Program-made: the position numbers and the translations under genes
Shown: positions 26,128-34,053 of the stretch, in pieces
How positions within the stretch are numbered: the first letter of the stretch is position 1
Layout of the letters: every line of letters starts with the position of its first letter
The notes under the pieces: generated by a model
The model's database searches: none
Told to the model about the DNA's origin: nothing
What the model saw: only the letters and a program-made list of their open reading frames with translations
From: Fictibacillus phosphorivorans
Lineage (GTDB): Bacteria > Bacillota > Bacilli > Bacillales > Fictibacillaceae
Length of the DNA stretch: 64,000 nucleotides
Assembly: GCF_023715845.1 (NCBI RefSeq)
Contig: NZ_JAMBOR010000003.1
Span: 214,201 to 278,200 of the forward strand
Direction of reading: 5' to 3'

Positions 26128-26883
26128 ATGGTACAAAGTACTTTTAACAACAAAGTCCTTTCAATTCTAGAAGATAAAATACAAGTGATCAAAAAAGAAC
26201 AGGGAGCTATCTATCTAGTCGGACCGATCAGGCTCCCTGTTAATCTATATGGTGAAACCTTTGTGTTTAAATGGTACTGCTGGCTGGAGGGTAATGAGCA
26301 AACGGATAACTTTGAAGATATCATTAACAAGTTATCTTCAACAAACCTGGCCGAATATCAGCAGTCCAGTGTATTAGTTTATGGAGATTTTGAATTCAAT
26401 GAGGATGCGCTTATTCGCATGCATTCCATCTGCCATACGGGAGATATTTTCGGCAGCAAGCGCTGTGACTGTGGCTATCAGCTTAAGCAATCGATGAAAA
26501 TGATCACAGAACATGGTACAGGTGCTTTGTTTTACCTAGCTAATCATGAAGGTCGAGGAATCGGGCTTTTCAGCAAAGCGATGGCTTATGTCTTGCAAGA
26601 GAATGGACAAGATACGGTAGAAGCAAATGAAAGCTTAGGTTTTGTTGATGATTCCAGAAACTATGATGATGCGATTGAAGTATTAAAAGCTTTACGTAAG
26701 AAACCAGTCACATTAATTACGAATAACCCTAAAAAGCTGGATGCACTAGTAAAAGCTGGATTGCCTGTTTCTGGCCGTACACCGATCTGGGGTGATATCT
26801 CTGAATTCAATGAAAAATACCTTCAGACAAAGATTCAACGATCCGGCCACATCGATGACGAAGGGACATTTATAGATGAGTAG
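26128..26883 (+). CDS. Stand-alone GTP cyclohydrolase II (second copy)
   Basis: 251 aa: a ~75-residue N-terminal part and a GTP cyclohydrolase II domain. Zinc ligands Cys102, Cys113 and Cys115 are intact in CHTGDIFGSKRCDCG, the catalytic loop is NHEGRGIGL (RQEGRGIGL in ribBA), and the nucleotide loop reads LTNNPKK instead of LTNNPRK. It should open GTP to the pyrimidine precursor of riboflavin. Its stop overlaps ribD by 8 bases, so the two are translationally coupled. It is diverged from the ribBA domain at 6967 rather than a recent duplicate. Confidence 0.85.
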   Translation: MVQSTFNNKVLSILEDKIQVIKKEQGAIYLVGPIRLPVNLYGETFVFKWYCWLEGNEQTDNFEDIINKLSSTNLAEYQQSSVLVYGDFEFNEDALIRMHSICHTGDIFGSKRCDCGYQLKQSMKMITEHGTGALFYLANHEGRGIGLFSKAMAYVLQENGQDTVEANESLGFVDDSRNYDDAIEVLKALRKKPVTLITNNPKKLDALVKAGLPVSGRTPIWGDISEFNEKYLQTKIQRSGHIDDEGTFIDE

Positions 26884-27964
26884 TCATGAATTTTATATGC
26901 AACTAGCGTTAGATAATGCTATGACGATGAAAGGTCAAACCGATCCTAACCCTCTAGTAGGCTCCGTGATTGTAAACGAAAACAGAATCGTAGGAGTGGG
27001 AACGCATCTTAAGGCAGGTGAACCTCATGCGGAAATCCATGCACTACGAATGGCCGGTGAAAAAGCCCGTGGAGGAACCATATATGTTACATTAGAACCG
27101 TGTTCTCATCACGGACGAACGGGACCATGTGCCGTTGCACTCGTAGAGGCTGGTATCAAGAAGGTTGTGATTGCAGCGCTTGACCCTAATCCACTCGTTT
27201 CGGGACGTGGCATAAAAATATTAGAGGATGCCGGTATTGAGGTCGAAATTGGTGTTCTTGAAGAAAAGTCACGTAAGATGAATGAAGTATTTAATAAATT
27301 CATTGTACAAAAGATCCCTTTTGTTACATTGAAGTCAGGGATAACACTCGATGGTAAGATTGCGAGTTATATAAATAACAGCAAGTGGATTACATCTGCT
27401 GAAGCTAGACAGGATGTTCATAAGCTGCGAAATGAAAATCAAGCTATTCTTGTTGGCGTAAATACAGTGATCCATGATGATCCGGAACTTACAACAAGGA
27501 TACCAAACGGCCGCAACCCCATACGGGTCATCATGGATTCAACACTTAAGATCCTTTTAGATTCAAAAGTACTTAACGACCGTCAAGCTGAAACGTGGGT
27601 GTTTACGACAGAAAACCACGATAAAGAAAAAAGAGCGCAGATCGAAGAACGAGGAGCTAAAGTATTCGTTACAAACACCTCCCAAGTCGATCCGAAGCGT
27701 GTACTTAAAATATTAGGAGAGAACCTAGTTTCTTCCCTTCTCATCGAAGGTGGCGGGACGATCAACGCAGCTTTTCTTCAAAACAAGCTTGTTGATAAAA
27801 CGATTATTTATATGGCGCCAAAGTTAATTGGCGGCAAAGACTCCCCTTCCTTCTTTGGAGGTCAAGGAATCGATAAAATGGCTGATGCTATTGAACTGAC
27901 GGATTTAAAGGTTACTCAAGTCGGACCAGATTTTAAATTTACCGGTTACCCAAAATACAATTAA
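26876..27964 (+). CDS. ribD: Bifunctional riboflavin deaminase/reductase
   Basis: 362 aa, normal length for B. subtilis RibG/RibD. The deaminase half (1-~145) has the zinc motif HAEIHAL and PCSHHGRTGPCA; the reductase half begins at PFVTLKSGITLDGKIA and contains ITSAEARQDVHKLRN and LLIEGGGTINAAFL for NADPH and substrate. It performs the second and third steps of riboflavin synthesis. In most Bacillus this gene heads the riboswitch operon; here it is about 18 kb away, coupled to a second cyclohydrolase II, and no FMN riboswitch is visible upstream. Confidence 0.95.
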   Translation: MSSHEFYMQLALDNAMTMKGQTDPNPLVGSVIVNENRIVGVGTHLKAGEPHAEIHALRMAGEKARGGTIYVTLEPCSHHGRTGPCAVALVEAGIKKVVIAALDPNPLVSGRGIKILEDAGIEVEIGVLEEKSRKMNEVFNKFIVQKIPFVTLKSGITLDGKIASYINNSKWITSAEARQDVHKLRNENQAILVGVNTVIHDDPELTTRIPNGRNPIRVIMDSTLKILLDSKVLNDRQAETWVFTTENHDKEKRAQIEERGAKVFVTNTSQVDPKRVLKILGENLVSSLLIEGGGTINAAFLQNKLVDKTIIYMAPKLIGGKDSPSFFGGQGIDKMADAIELTDLKVTQVGPDFKFTGYPKYN

Positions 27965-27976
27965 GAGGTTTTGCAC

Positions 27977-28555
27977 ATGAGATTAGGTTTTGATATTGAC
28001 GATACTTTGATAGGTTTACGAGAGCATGCTTTTCATATCTATAATAAAAAGCTAAAACAAGATCTTCCCATGGATGTGTTTCATACGATTAAAACATTAG
28101 AAATCCATGAACCATTCGGCCTTTCAAAACAAGAAGGCAATCAGTTATGGATCGATTCTATGGAAGAAATCTATTTCAGCGATTGCCCTGCATATCCCGA
28201 TGCTATTGAAGTGCTTCAAGAGCTTCATGAGCAAGGTCATGAAATTTACTATATTACTGCAAGACCAGCGAAACATTGTGAACAAACGAAGAAGTGGGTA
28301 GAAAAAGCTGGTTTTCCCGTGCAAGAAGGCAGGTTCTTTTGTGGTATGAAAGATGAAGAGAAAATTCATACCATCAAAGAACTAAATCTAGACTATTATT
28401 TTGATGACAAACCTAATGTATTAGAGACCCTTACTCGTGAGTCCGTACAATTGTATGTGCGGGACCAGTCTTATAATCAGCATTTAGATTTTCCTCGATT
28501 AACGAGCTGGTCAGAATTAAAAGACATTGTTAAAAATCACAATTTGAAAAAATAG
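27977..28555 (+). CDS. HAD-family 5'-nucleotidase-like phosphatase (YqfW type)
   Basis: 192 aa, starting at ATG 27977 after AGAGG (12 bases past the ribD stop). HAD motifs: FDIDDTLIG (I), YYITARPAKH (II), and YYFDDKPNV (IV). It resembles the NT5C/YqfW putative nucleotidases. Being co-transcribed with cyclohydrolase II and ribD, it is a candidate for the missing dephosphorylation of 5-amino-6-ribitylamino-uracil phosphate, a step done by HAD enzymes in other bacteria; this is inference from context. Confidence 0.72.
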   Translation: MRLGFDIDDTLIGLREHAFHIYNKKLKQDLPMDVFHTIKTLEIHEPFGLSKQEGNQLWIDSMEEIYFSDCPAYPDAIEVLQELHEQGHEIYYITARPAKHCEQTKKWVEKAGFPVQEGRFFCGMKDEEKIHTIKELNLDYYFDDKPNVLETLTRESVQLYVRDQSYNQHLDFPRLTSWSELKDIVKNHNLKK

Positions 28556-28575
28556 TGCGCTGAAAGGCGCACTAT
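28552..28575 (+). terminator. Terminator of the cyclohydrolase II-ribD-HAD operon
   Basis: ATAGTGCGC and GCGCACTAT arms followed by T7; the stem begins inside the HAD stop codon. Confidence 0.9.
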
Positions 28576-28689
28576 TTTTTTGCTTATTTCCCTTTAAAGT
28601 AGGCACATGCACTCTCTTAACACCTACACGCTTCATATCTTATGATGACATGAATTATTGTTGTTCAGAAGAATGGCGGTGAATAAAAA

Positions 28690-29058
28690 TTGATTGAAAT
28701 AAAAAAATCCCCATACGGCAGAGGAATTTTTGCTACAAGTAAGATTCAAAAAGGTGAATTAATTCATCAAGCACCTGTCATTGTATGCCCTGGTACTGAA
28801 TATGTAAAACTACAAAAAACAACACTCCGGGATTACTACTTTAACTGGGGAGAGAATTATGATCATGTGGCGATCGCGCTCGGATATGGATCTTTGTTTA
28901 ATCATTCCTATACGCCAAATGCTGTGTTCGAGAATAATTTAACAGAAGAAACCGTTGATTTTTTTGCACTCAAGGATATTAAAGCTGGAGAAGAAATTTT
29001 AGTCAATTACAATGGCGATCCTAATGACAAAGGACCATTGTGGTTTAAAGTTTGGTAA
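28690..29058 (+). CDS. Small SET-domain protein (lysine methyltransferase fold)
   Basis: 122 aa, starting at TTG after GGCGGTGA. It is little more than a SET core: KSPYGRGIFATSKIQKGELIHQAPV at the start, the pseudoknot motif SLFNHSYTPNAVFE, and AGEEILVNYNG near the end. These motifs bind S-adenosylmethionine and the substrate lysine in eukaryotic methyltransferases. Bacterial single-domain SET proteins exist but few have known targets. No cysteine-rich post-SET region is present. It has its own terminator, so it is a single-gene unit. Confidence 0.8.
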   Translation: MIEIKKSPYGRGIFATSKIQKGELIHQAPVIVCPGTEYVKLQKTTLRDYYFNWGENYDHVAIALGYGSLFNHSYTPNAVFENNLTEETVDFFALKDIKAGEEILVNYNGDPNDKGPLWFKVW

Positions 29059-29067
29059 AGTTATAAT

Positions 29068-29097
29068 AGAACAGCCCGCTAAAGAGCGCGCTGTTCT
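29068..29097 (+). terminator. Terminator of the SET gene
   Basis: AGAACAGC and GCTGTTCT arms with an inner CGC/GCG pairing, then TCCTTTTC. Confidence 0.8.
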
Positions 29098-29191
29098 TCC
29101 TTTTCTCTAGAATATATAAAGAGTTTTAGAATTCAACGATTAGGTGATACATAGCAAAACAATAATAGAAATAGAATAGGAGGCTATCAAA

Positions 29192-29476
29192 ATGATGCTT
29201 TTCATATTCCTCTGTTTAATTACTGCAGGACTCCTCATTGAAACTGTACAAAAACGAATTTTAAAGATTAAAGACCCTGATATAAAAGAACTATGGGAAG
29301 AATTAGAAAAAAGAACATGGTATGAAGAATTGATTCAGGACCCCCATTTAAAAGAATGGGTTGTATTGGATAAACAAAACGGATTATTAAAAGACCCTTA
29401 CTATGTCCGCAAAGTATTAGAAAGTGAAGGACACAGGTTAGGGTTTATCAACTATATTAAAAATAAAGCTAATTAA
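29192..29476 (+). CDS. N-terminally anchored small protein, 94 aa
   Basis: Strong AGGAGG site before ATGATG. Residues 1-~18 are a hydrophobic helix (MMLFIFLCLITAGLLIE), the rest charged and helical (KDPDIKELWEELEKRTWYEELIQDPHLKEWV), ending on the cytosolic side or outside depending on topology. No family recognised. It is followed by a weak GC-containing hairpin near 29499-29528. Confidence 0.65.
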   Translation: MMLFIFLCLITAGLLIETVQKRILKIKDPDIKELWEELEKRTWYEELIQDPHLKEWVVLDKQNGLLKDPYYVRKVLESEGHRLGFINYIKNKAN

Positions 29477-29684
29477 AAGAGCTAGAAATAGTGCCTGAAG
29501 ATGAAACCAGAGTGCCATGGTATGCCGGTTTTTGTTTTAAACGAGTGTTTAATTAAGCATATTAAAATATTCTTTGCATAATGGGATTCAGTTGAACGGT
29601 TAGATAAGACATGTTACGTTGTTTTCGAAAAACCGAAATTGAGTTTCGAAATTTAGATGATGACGCTTAAAGAGGTGAGTAGCA

Positions 29685-30872
29685 TTGAATCAAGTACAAA
29701 GTCGATTTAAAGTATTACTAGAAATACTACTAATCTCCATTAGGCTTGGCTTAACTTCGTTTGGCGGACCGATCGCACACTTAGGATACTTTCACGAGGA
29801 ATATGTAAGAAAACGAAAATGGTTGGATGAAAAAAGCTATGCTGATCTTGTTGCACTGTGCCAGTTCCTGCCCGGACCAGCGAGCAGCCAAGTAGGTATA
29901 GGAATTGGCGTAATAAGAGGTGGTGTCTTAGGAGGAATTATTTCTTTCATCGGGTTCACACTTCCCTCTGTTGTTGCGCTTATTTTATTCGCACTCCTTT
30001 TAGAAGGACTTGATGTTAGTGATCTAAGTTGGATTCATGGATTAAAAATTGTTGCTGTCGTTGTTGTTGCTCACGCCATACTCGGCATGGCCGAAAAATT
30101 AACTCCTGATTTAAAACGAAAAACCATCGCTCTGTTCGCTTTAGCGGTTACCCTTCTTTGGCAAACAGCATTCTCACAAGTCGGAGTTATTCTTATTGCT
30201 GGTATCATTGGTTTTCTATTATATCGCCATCAAACCGAGAATCAGGATACAGAATTTAATTTTCCTATTTCTCGTACGTTTGCAATGATTTGTTTAATAC
30301 TTTTCTTTGGCTTACTTATGATTTTACCGGTCTTTAGAGAAGCGACATCCAATAGCTGGATTGCATTCTTCGATAGCTTTTACCGTTCTGGATCATTAGT
30401 ATTTGGCGGCGGACATGTCGTCCTGCCATTATTAGAACGTGAATTTGTCCCATCAGAATGGATCAGCGAAGAGACATTCTTAGCTGGATACGGTGCTGCT
30501 CAGGCTGTACCTGGACCGCTATTTACCTTTGCAGCATATCTTGGAGCAGTTATGAACGGGTGGCAAGGAGGATTGTTGGCCACATTTGCAATCTTCCTGC
30601 CTGCGTTTCTTTTAATCCTGGGTACACTTCCTTTTTGGAACAGACTTCGTCGAAATCCTAAAATTAAAGGTGCTTTGCTGGGTGTTAATGCAGCTGTTGT
30701 CGGGATATTGATTTCAGCCTTTTATAAGCCTATATGGACAAGTACAATCCTCAAACCAATCGATTTTACGTTTGCAGCGGTACTATTCAGCATGCTCGTA
30801 TATTGGAAGCTTCCACCTTGGATTATTGTTGTTACAGGTGCTACAGGTGGATGGTTGATGTCTTTCCTATAA
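29685..30872 (+). CDS. chrA: Chromate ion transporter, two-domain ChrA
   Basis: 395 aa, starting at TTG after AAAGAGGTGAG. It has the duplicated CHR architecture: the first half begins TSFGGPIAHLGYFHEEYVRKRKWLD and QFLPGPASSQVGIGIG, the second has GGGHVVLPLLEREFV and AAQAVPGPLFTFAAYLGAV, with about ten membrane helices. The family effluxes chromate (or sulfate analogues) in exchange or with protons. It is the first gene of a metal/metalloid-resistance rich stretch. A TTTCGAAA-type imperfect palindrome occurs upstream (29624-29650). Confidence 0.9.
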   Translation: MNQVQSRFKVLLEILLISIRLGLTSFGGPIAHLGYFHEEYVRKRKWLDEKSYADLVALCQFLPGPASSQVGIGIGVIRGGVLGGIISFIGFTLPSVVALILFALLLEGLDVSDLSWIHGLKIVAVVVVAHAILGMAEKLTPDLKRKTIALFALAVTLLWQTAFSQVGVILIAGIIGFLLYRHQTENQDTEFNFPISRTFAMICLILFFGLLMILPVFREATSNSWIAFFDSFYRSGSLVFGGGHVVLPLLEREFVPSEWISEETFLAGYGAAQAVPGPLFTFAAYLGAVMNGWQGGLLATFAIFLPAFLLILGTLPFWNRLRRNPKIKGALLGVNAAVVGILISAFYKPIWTSTILKPIDFTFAAVLFSMLVYWKLPPWIIVVTGATGGWLMSFL

Positions 30873-31020
30873 AATTACCTAAGCAATTTTGATTAGGAGT
30901 TTTCTTATTCTCTATAAATAATCACTGTGCAATAAATTTTCACAACTTCTTCATAACTGATATTTATTCATAAGAAAGATCAGAGTTTTTGTCTCTTTAT
31001 ATATGGACATCATACAAAAA

Positions 31021-31149
31021 GGTAGATATATAGTGAAAAGCATCCTCCCCATTAGACGCTTCTATTGTTAAAAACCCATCTTTCTTTAAATGAGAAGAGA
31101 CCACTTCTCGTCATTTAGGTTCATTATCAACAATTAAAATGGTTTTCAT
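31021..31149 (-). pseudogene. Remnant of a response regulator receiver domain
   Basis: A GGAGGAG ribosome site and ATG 31149 lead into MKTILIVDNEPK, then an in-frame TGA, then REVVSSHLKKDGFLTIEASNGEDAFHYIST. This is the start of an OmpR-type receiver domain, with the phosphoacceptor region and DNA-binding part missing. Homology ends near 31021. It lies head-to-head with the PepSY gene, a common partner of two-component systems, so a whole operon may have been lost. Confidence 0.75.
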
Positions 31150-31189
31150 TAACGTCTCCTCCTCATTGATTTAGCCATATAATAGCATT

Positions 31190-31213
31190 AAAGGCTCCTG
31201 TACTGGAGTCTTT
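31190..31213 (+). terminator. Terminator-like hairpin upstream of the PepSY gene
   Basis: AAAGGCTCC and GGAGTCTTT arms (one wobble) with TTTTTG after it. No intact plus-strand gene precedes it closely, so it may be left over from deleted sequence or end chrA read-through. Confidence 0.55.
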
Positions 31214-31312
31214 TTGTTTAAGAAATTCTTCTCCCTGTTTAAAATGACACTAATGATTTGTCTAACACATATGGATAGGTAAACTGAGTTTTTTATAAGG
31301 AGGCAAATATCT

Positions 31313-31552
31313 ATGCATGAAAACCAATATACACCACCAGAGTATAGACAAAGAATCTCAGTACAACAGGCACAAGAGATAGCTATAAAACGGATACCCG
31401 GGCAAGTTATACATGTAGATATGGATTTAGATCATGGTGTATTAGTTTACGAAATTTATATTTTAACCCCACAAAACAGAATATTTGAAGTGGAGATCAT
31501 CGCAAGAACAGGGAAAATATTAAAAATTGAAGAAGAAAATGATTTTGATTAA
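31313..31552 (+). CDS. Small PepSY-domain protein, 79 aa
   Basis: Good AAGGAGG site. The protein has a single PepSY-like unit: ISVQQAQEIAIKRIPGQVIHVDMDLDHGVLVYEIYILTPQNRIFEVEIIARTGKILKIEEE. PepSY domains are usually secreted protease-inhibitor-like modules, but no signal peptide or lipobox is present here, so it is either cytosolic or N-terminally truncated. It lies beside the dead response regulator. Confidence 0.75.
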   Translation: MHENQYTPPEYRQRISVQQAQEIAIKRIPGQVIHVDMDLDHGVLVYEIYILTPQNRIFEVEIIARTGKILKIEEENDFD

Positions 31553-31590
31553 TGCATACATCAAAAAAGTCACTCTAGTCTCGTGAAAAT

Positions 31591-31707
31591 TGGACAGAAA
31601 GAAAAGTTCGAGCAATCATTGCTAACCCATTTTATACAGGGCATCTTGTTAGTAATCGAACACCGAAAAATAGAGGAGGGCACACTTATAATCCCATTGA
31701 AGATTAA
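31591..31707 (+). pseudogene. Fragment of a large serine recombinase
   Basis: A 38-codon stretch reads WTERKVRAIIANPFYTGH followed by LVSNRTPKNRGGHTYNPIED and a TAA. The segment W-x-V-x-x-I-L-x-N-P-x-Y-x-G is the signature start of the recombinase zinc-ribbon region in SpoIVCA/phage-type serine recombinases. No catalytic domain is nearby, so it is debris of an integrated element. Confidence 0.7.
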
Positions 31708-32019
31708 AGATCCACCAATTTCAATGGAACAATGGCTAAGTTGTTGGGAGAATTTTTAGGGCTTAAAAAATAAACAGCGTTCATAAAGTATTTATAAACC
31801 ACTTTTAACTGCTACTTGTGTGAAAGGAAATTTTATATGGCTGAACAAGAGCGTTTGTCATTATAAAAGGCATTATGACTTTGCATAATTGCCTTTTTGT
31901 TTTGTCTCAATAAGTAGTAAATATTAAGGTGCAAAAAATTCCCCAAACCATTTCTGGAAGAGGACCAACTTGAATTTATCGGATATACAACCTCTCTTAA
32001 GGGTCAATTTTTCATTGAT
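31708..32019. other. Debris region between the recombinase fragment and small membrane genes
   Basis: It holds a short frame ending FNGTMAKLLGEFLGLKK (stop near 31770), a nine-codon ORF with an AAAGGAAA ribosome site (ATG about 31838), and a plus-strand terminator (31865-31897). They look like truncated ends of former genes. Confidence 0.45.
31865..31897 (+). terminator. Terminator hairpin
   Basis: AAAAGGCA-TTAT and ATAA-TTGCCTTTTT arms with T-rich tail; it closes a nine-codon ORF, probably the stub of a deleted gene. Confidence 0.65.
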
Positions 32020-32190
32020 TTATTTTCTGTTTTTTTTATTTTCTAAGTTTATCCAAATTTGATGTGTTACCCAAAAAAACAAGCCAGTTAATAGTGCGAT
32101 AGCTTTTAAGTCCTTTGGTAAATAAAATAATAAAAACAATCCAATTAGCACAAAGGGAGGCAAAAGTATCCAAATTTTTTTGTCAGTCAT
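32020..32190 (-). CDS. Small two-helix membrane protein, 56 aa
   Basis: Start ATG 32190 follows AAAGGTGGGG; the longer frame to 32223 has no ribosome site. Two hydrophobic segments (IWILLPPFVLIGLFLLFYL and AIALLTGLFFWVTHQIWI) are separated by PKDLK, and a basic tail follows. No known family. It is divergent from the ORF at 32254. Confidence 0.55.
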   Translation of the reverse strand: MTDKKIWILLPPFVLIGLFLLFYLPKDLKAIALLTGLFFWVTHQIWINLENKKNRK

Positions 32191-32253
32191 AAAAAACCCC
32201 ACCTTTAAAAGATATTCTACCATAAAATTATATTAAAGTAGGAGGTGGCTAAA

Positions 32254-32421
32254 ATGCAGATATCTAAAGAGAGATTAACATACAACCTTATAATTATTGG
32301 AGCTGCCTTATTAATATTTTTCTTTACATATCCATCAAATATCGCAAATATCATTTTGATAATCTTCTCTTTTTTCATCGATTTCAATAGTCGTATGATG
32401 AATATGGAATTCGTCGTGTAA
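32254..32421 (+). CDS. Short membrane ORF running antisense into czcD
   Basis: An excellent TAGGAGGTGG site precedes ATG 32254. The first ~42 residues form a plausible membrane protein (LTYNLIIIGAALLIFFFTYPSNIANIILIIFSFF); the last ~25 codons are antisense to the 3' end of czcD, with the stop at 32421 inside it. It looks like the front of a gene that was cut when czcD arrived, the tail being accidental. Confidence 0.5.
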   Translation: MQISKERLTYNLIIIGAALLIFFFTYPSNIANIILIIFSFFIDFNSRMMNMEFVV

Positions 32422-33246
32422 CACTTTTTTTACTTGTTTCAACACTTCCTGATAATCTGCTGAATGTTCTTTGACTACGTGACAGCTAAGTGCAGGAAAA
32501 TCAGAAGTGATTGACCATACATGCAGATCATTAACTTCTACAACATTAGGAACGGATAATATCGTTTCTTTTACTTTTGCTGCATTCACATTTATCGGTG
32601 TACCTTCCATTAAGATATGGAAGGAATCTTTCGTAACTCGCCATCCACTTATGATGATTAATAAAGCAACGATTATACTCGCTACTGGATCTGCAATACT
32701 CCATCCAAAGAACATAATCAGTAAGGCGGCAACAATTGCACCAACAGAACCTAACATATCACCTAAAACATGCAAAAAGGCACTACGGACATTTAAGTTA
32801 TCATCTTTATCGCCTTTCATCAAAATATAGGCCGCTGCAAGGTTCACAAGTAGACCGATGAAAGAAATGATTAACATTCCAGAACTCACTACTTCTGGAG
32901 GATCTACGATTCTGTGATAGGCTTCCCATAAGATATAAAGTGAAATTAACATTAAAGTGATTCCGTTTAAAAATGCGGCTAAGATTTCAAAACGTTTATA
33001 ACCAAACGTCTTTGAATGGGTTGCTTTTTTTTGCCCCATCGTAAGAGCTAAAAAACTAAGCCCCAGGGCGGCGGCATCACTTAGCATATGCCCTGCATCC
33101 GACAGCAGAGCTAAACTGTTCGTCCATATTCCCCCGATTACTTCGACAATCATAAAGCCCGTAATTAAGAAAAACGACCATTTTAGTGCTTGTTTGTTAT
33201 TACTTCCATGATGATGACCGTGTCCGTGATCATGAGAATGCCCCAT
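32335..33246 (-). CDS. czcD: Cation diffusion facilitator (CzcD type)
   Basis: 303 aa. A His-rich N-terminus (GHSHDHGHGHHHG) is followed by six membrane helices; the zinc-site motifs are SDAGHMLSDAAAL in helix 2 and HVLGDMLGSVGAI in helix 5, and the cytosolic C-terminal domain has DLHVWSITSDFPALSCHV. It exports Zn2+, Cd2+ or Co2+ against protons. An ArsR/SmtB-type palindrome overlaps its promoter, indicating metal induction by a CzrA-like repressor. Confidence 0.93.
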   Translation of the reverse strand: MGHSHDHGHGHHHGSNNKQALKWSFFLITGFMIVEVIGGIWTNSLALLSDAGHMLSDAAALGLSFLALTMGQKKATHSKTFGYKRFEILAAFLNGITLMLISLYILWEAYHRIVDPPEVVSSGMLIISFIGLLVNLAAAYILMKGDKDDNLNVRSAFLHVLGDMLGSVGAIVAALLIMFFGWSIADPVASIIVALLIIISGWRVTKDSFHILMEGTPINVNAAKVKETILSVPNVVEVNDLHVWSITSDFPALSCHVVKEHSADYQEVLKQVKKVLHDEFHIHHTTIEIDEKREDYQNDICDI

Positions 33247-33266
33247 ACAAAATCACCTTTCTCATT

Positions 33267-33298
33267 ATATGAATATATGTTCATATACACTATGTCAA
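33267..33298 (-). promoter_or_regulatory. Promoter with SmtB/ArsR-type operator for czcD
   Basis: TTGACA (minus strand, 33293-33298) precedes a 20-bp palindrome (33267-33286; arms ATATGAA and TTCATAT, 18 of 20 symmetric) lying across the spacer and -10. This is the form of CzrA sites upstream of Bacillus czcD. The divergent arsR promoter has a related palindrome. Confidence 0.6.
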
Positions 33299-33523
33299 AG
33301 ATTTATTATTTGTGCAAAAGTAAATTGAAATCTTTTTTATGAACAAAAATACCACTAATAAAAGTAGTATTCTATTTATTTTAGTATTCTTCCCATTACC
33401 TTTTTTTTACCCCTTTTGTCCAATTTTGCAGGATCTTTATCTTAACTCCAACTAAAGCATGTTAGTAAAATTCTCAACATTAGATAACACTATCATTAGA
33501 GCCTTGGGACTTAGGAGGATTTC

Positions 33524-33984
33524 ATGAAACACAGAATAACTTTCTTAGTTTTATTCATGAGTCTAAGCTTTTTTAACATTCCCGTTAAAGCTAATCAAAC
33601 ATCCCCGACCCATGCAGCTTGATTTTAGATCCTAATTCAATTGGAACTAATAATAGCAAAGGTGTTGCATTAATATACAAAGTCAAATTAATACCGAGTT
33701 CTCCACGCACAAGTATAAGTATCCACGCTGTTCATCTTCCCACTCCTTCATCTCTGGGTGATTACGATAGTTATGAAGGATTTGCATTTAAACCCGAAGA
33801 AATAAGCTGGAGATTCAAACTATACCCCACTCCAGAAGTGGATGATCCAACATATGCTGGAAGATTTGATAATATTTCTGCAACCTTGACTAATACAACT
33901 GTACAAGTCCGTCTCGCTAATTCCAAAACGAGTAAATTAGGACCGGCTATCTTAACAGGTGTCATTACGAATTGTAAGTCATAA
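33524..33984 (+). pseudogene. Frameshifted gene for a secreted protein
   Basis: An AGGAGG site and ATG 33524 open a signal peptide (MKHRITFLVLFMSLSFFNIPVKA) that runs into TGA at 33622. The following frame (from about 33604) continues CSLILDPNSIGTNNSKGVALIYKVKL and ends ITNCKS at 33984 without its own start. The shift falls at the C-rich ATCCCCGACCC stretch. The product would be an exported ~150-aa beta-rich protein with two cysteines and no known family. Confidence 0.65.
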
Positions 33985-34008
33985 AAGTAAATAACGTTTT
34001 CCAGCATA

Positions 34009-34033
34009 AAAAGCACGCCTGCAGCGTGCTTTT
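34009..34033. terminator. Bidirectional terminator
   Basis: AAAAGCACGC and GCGTGCTTTT perfect arms around CTGCA, between the broken secreted-protein gene and the GNAT gene. Confidence 0.85.
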
Positions 34034-34053
34034 CCTTTTTTCTTGCACTAAAT

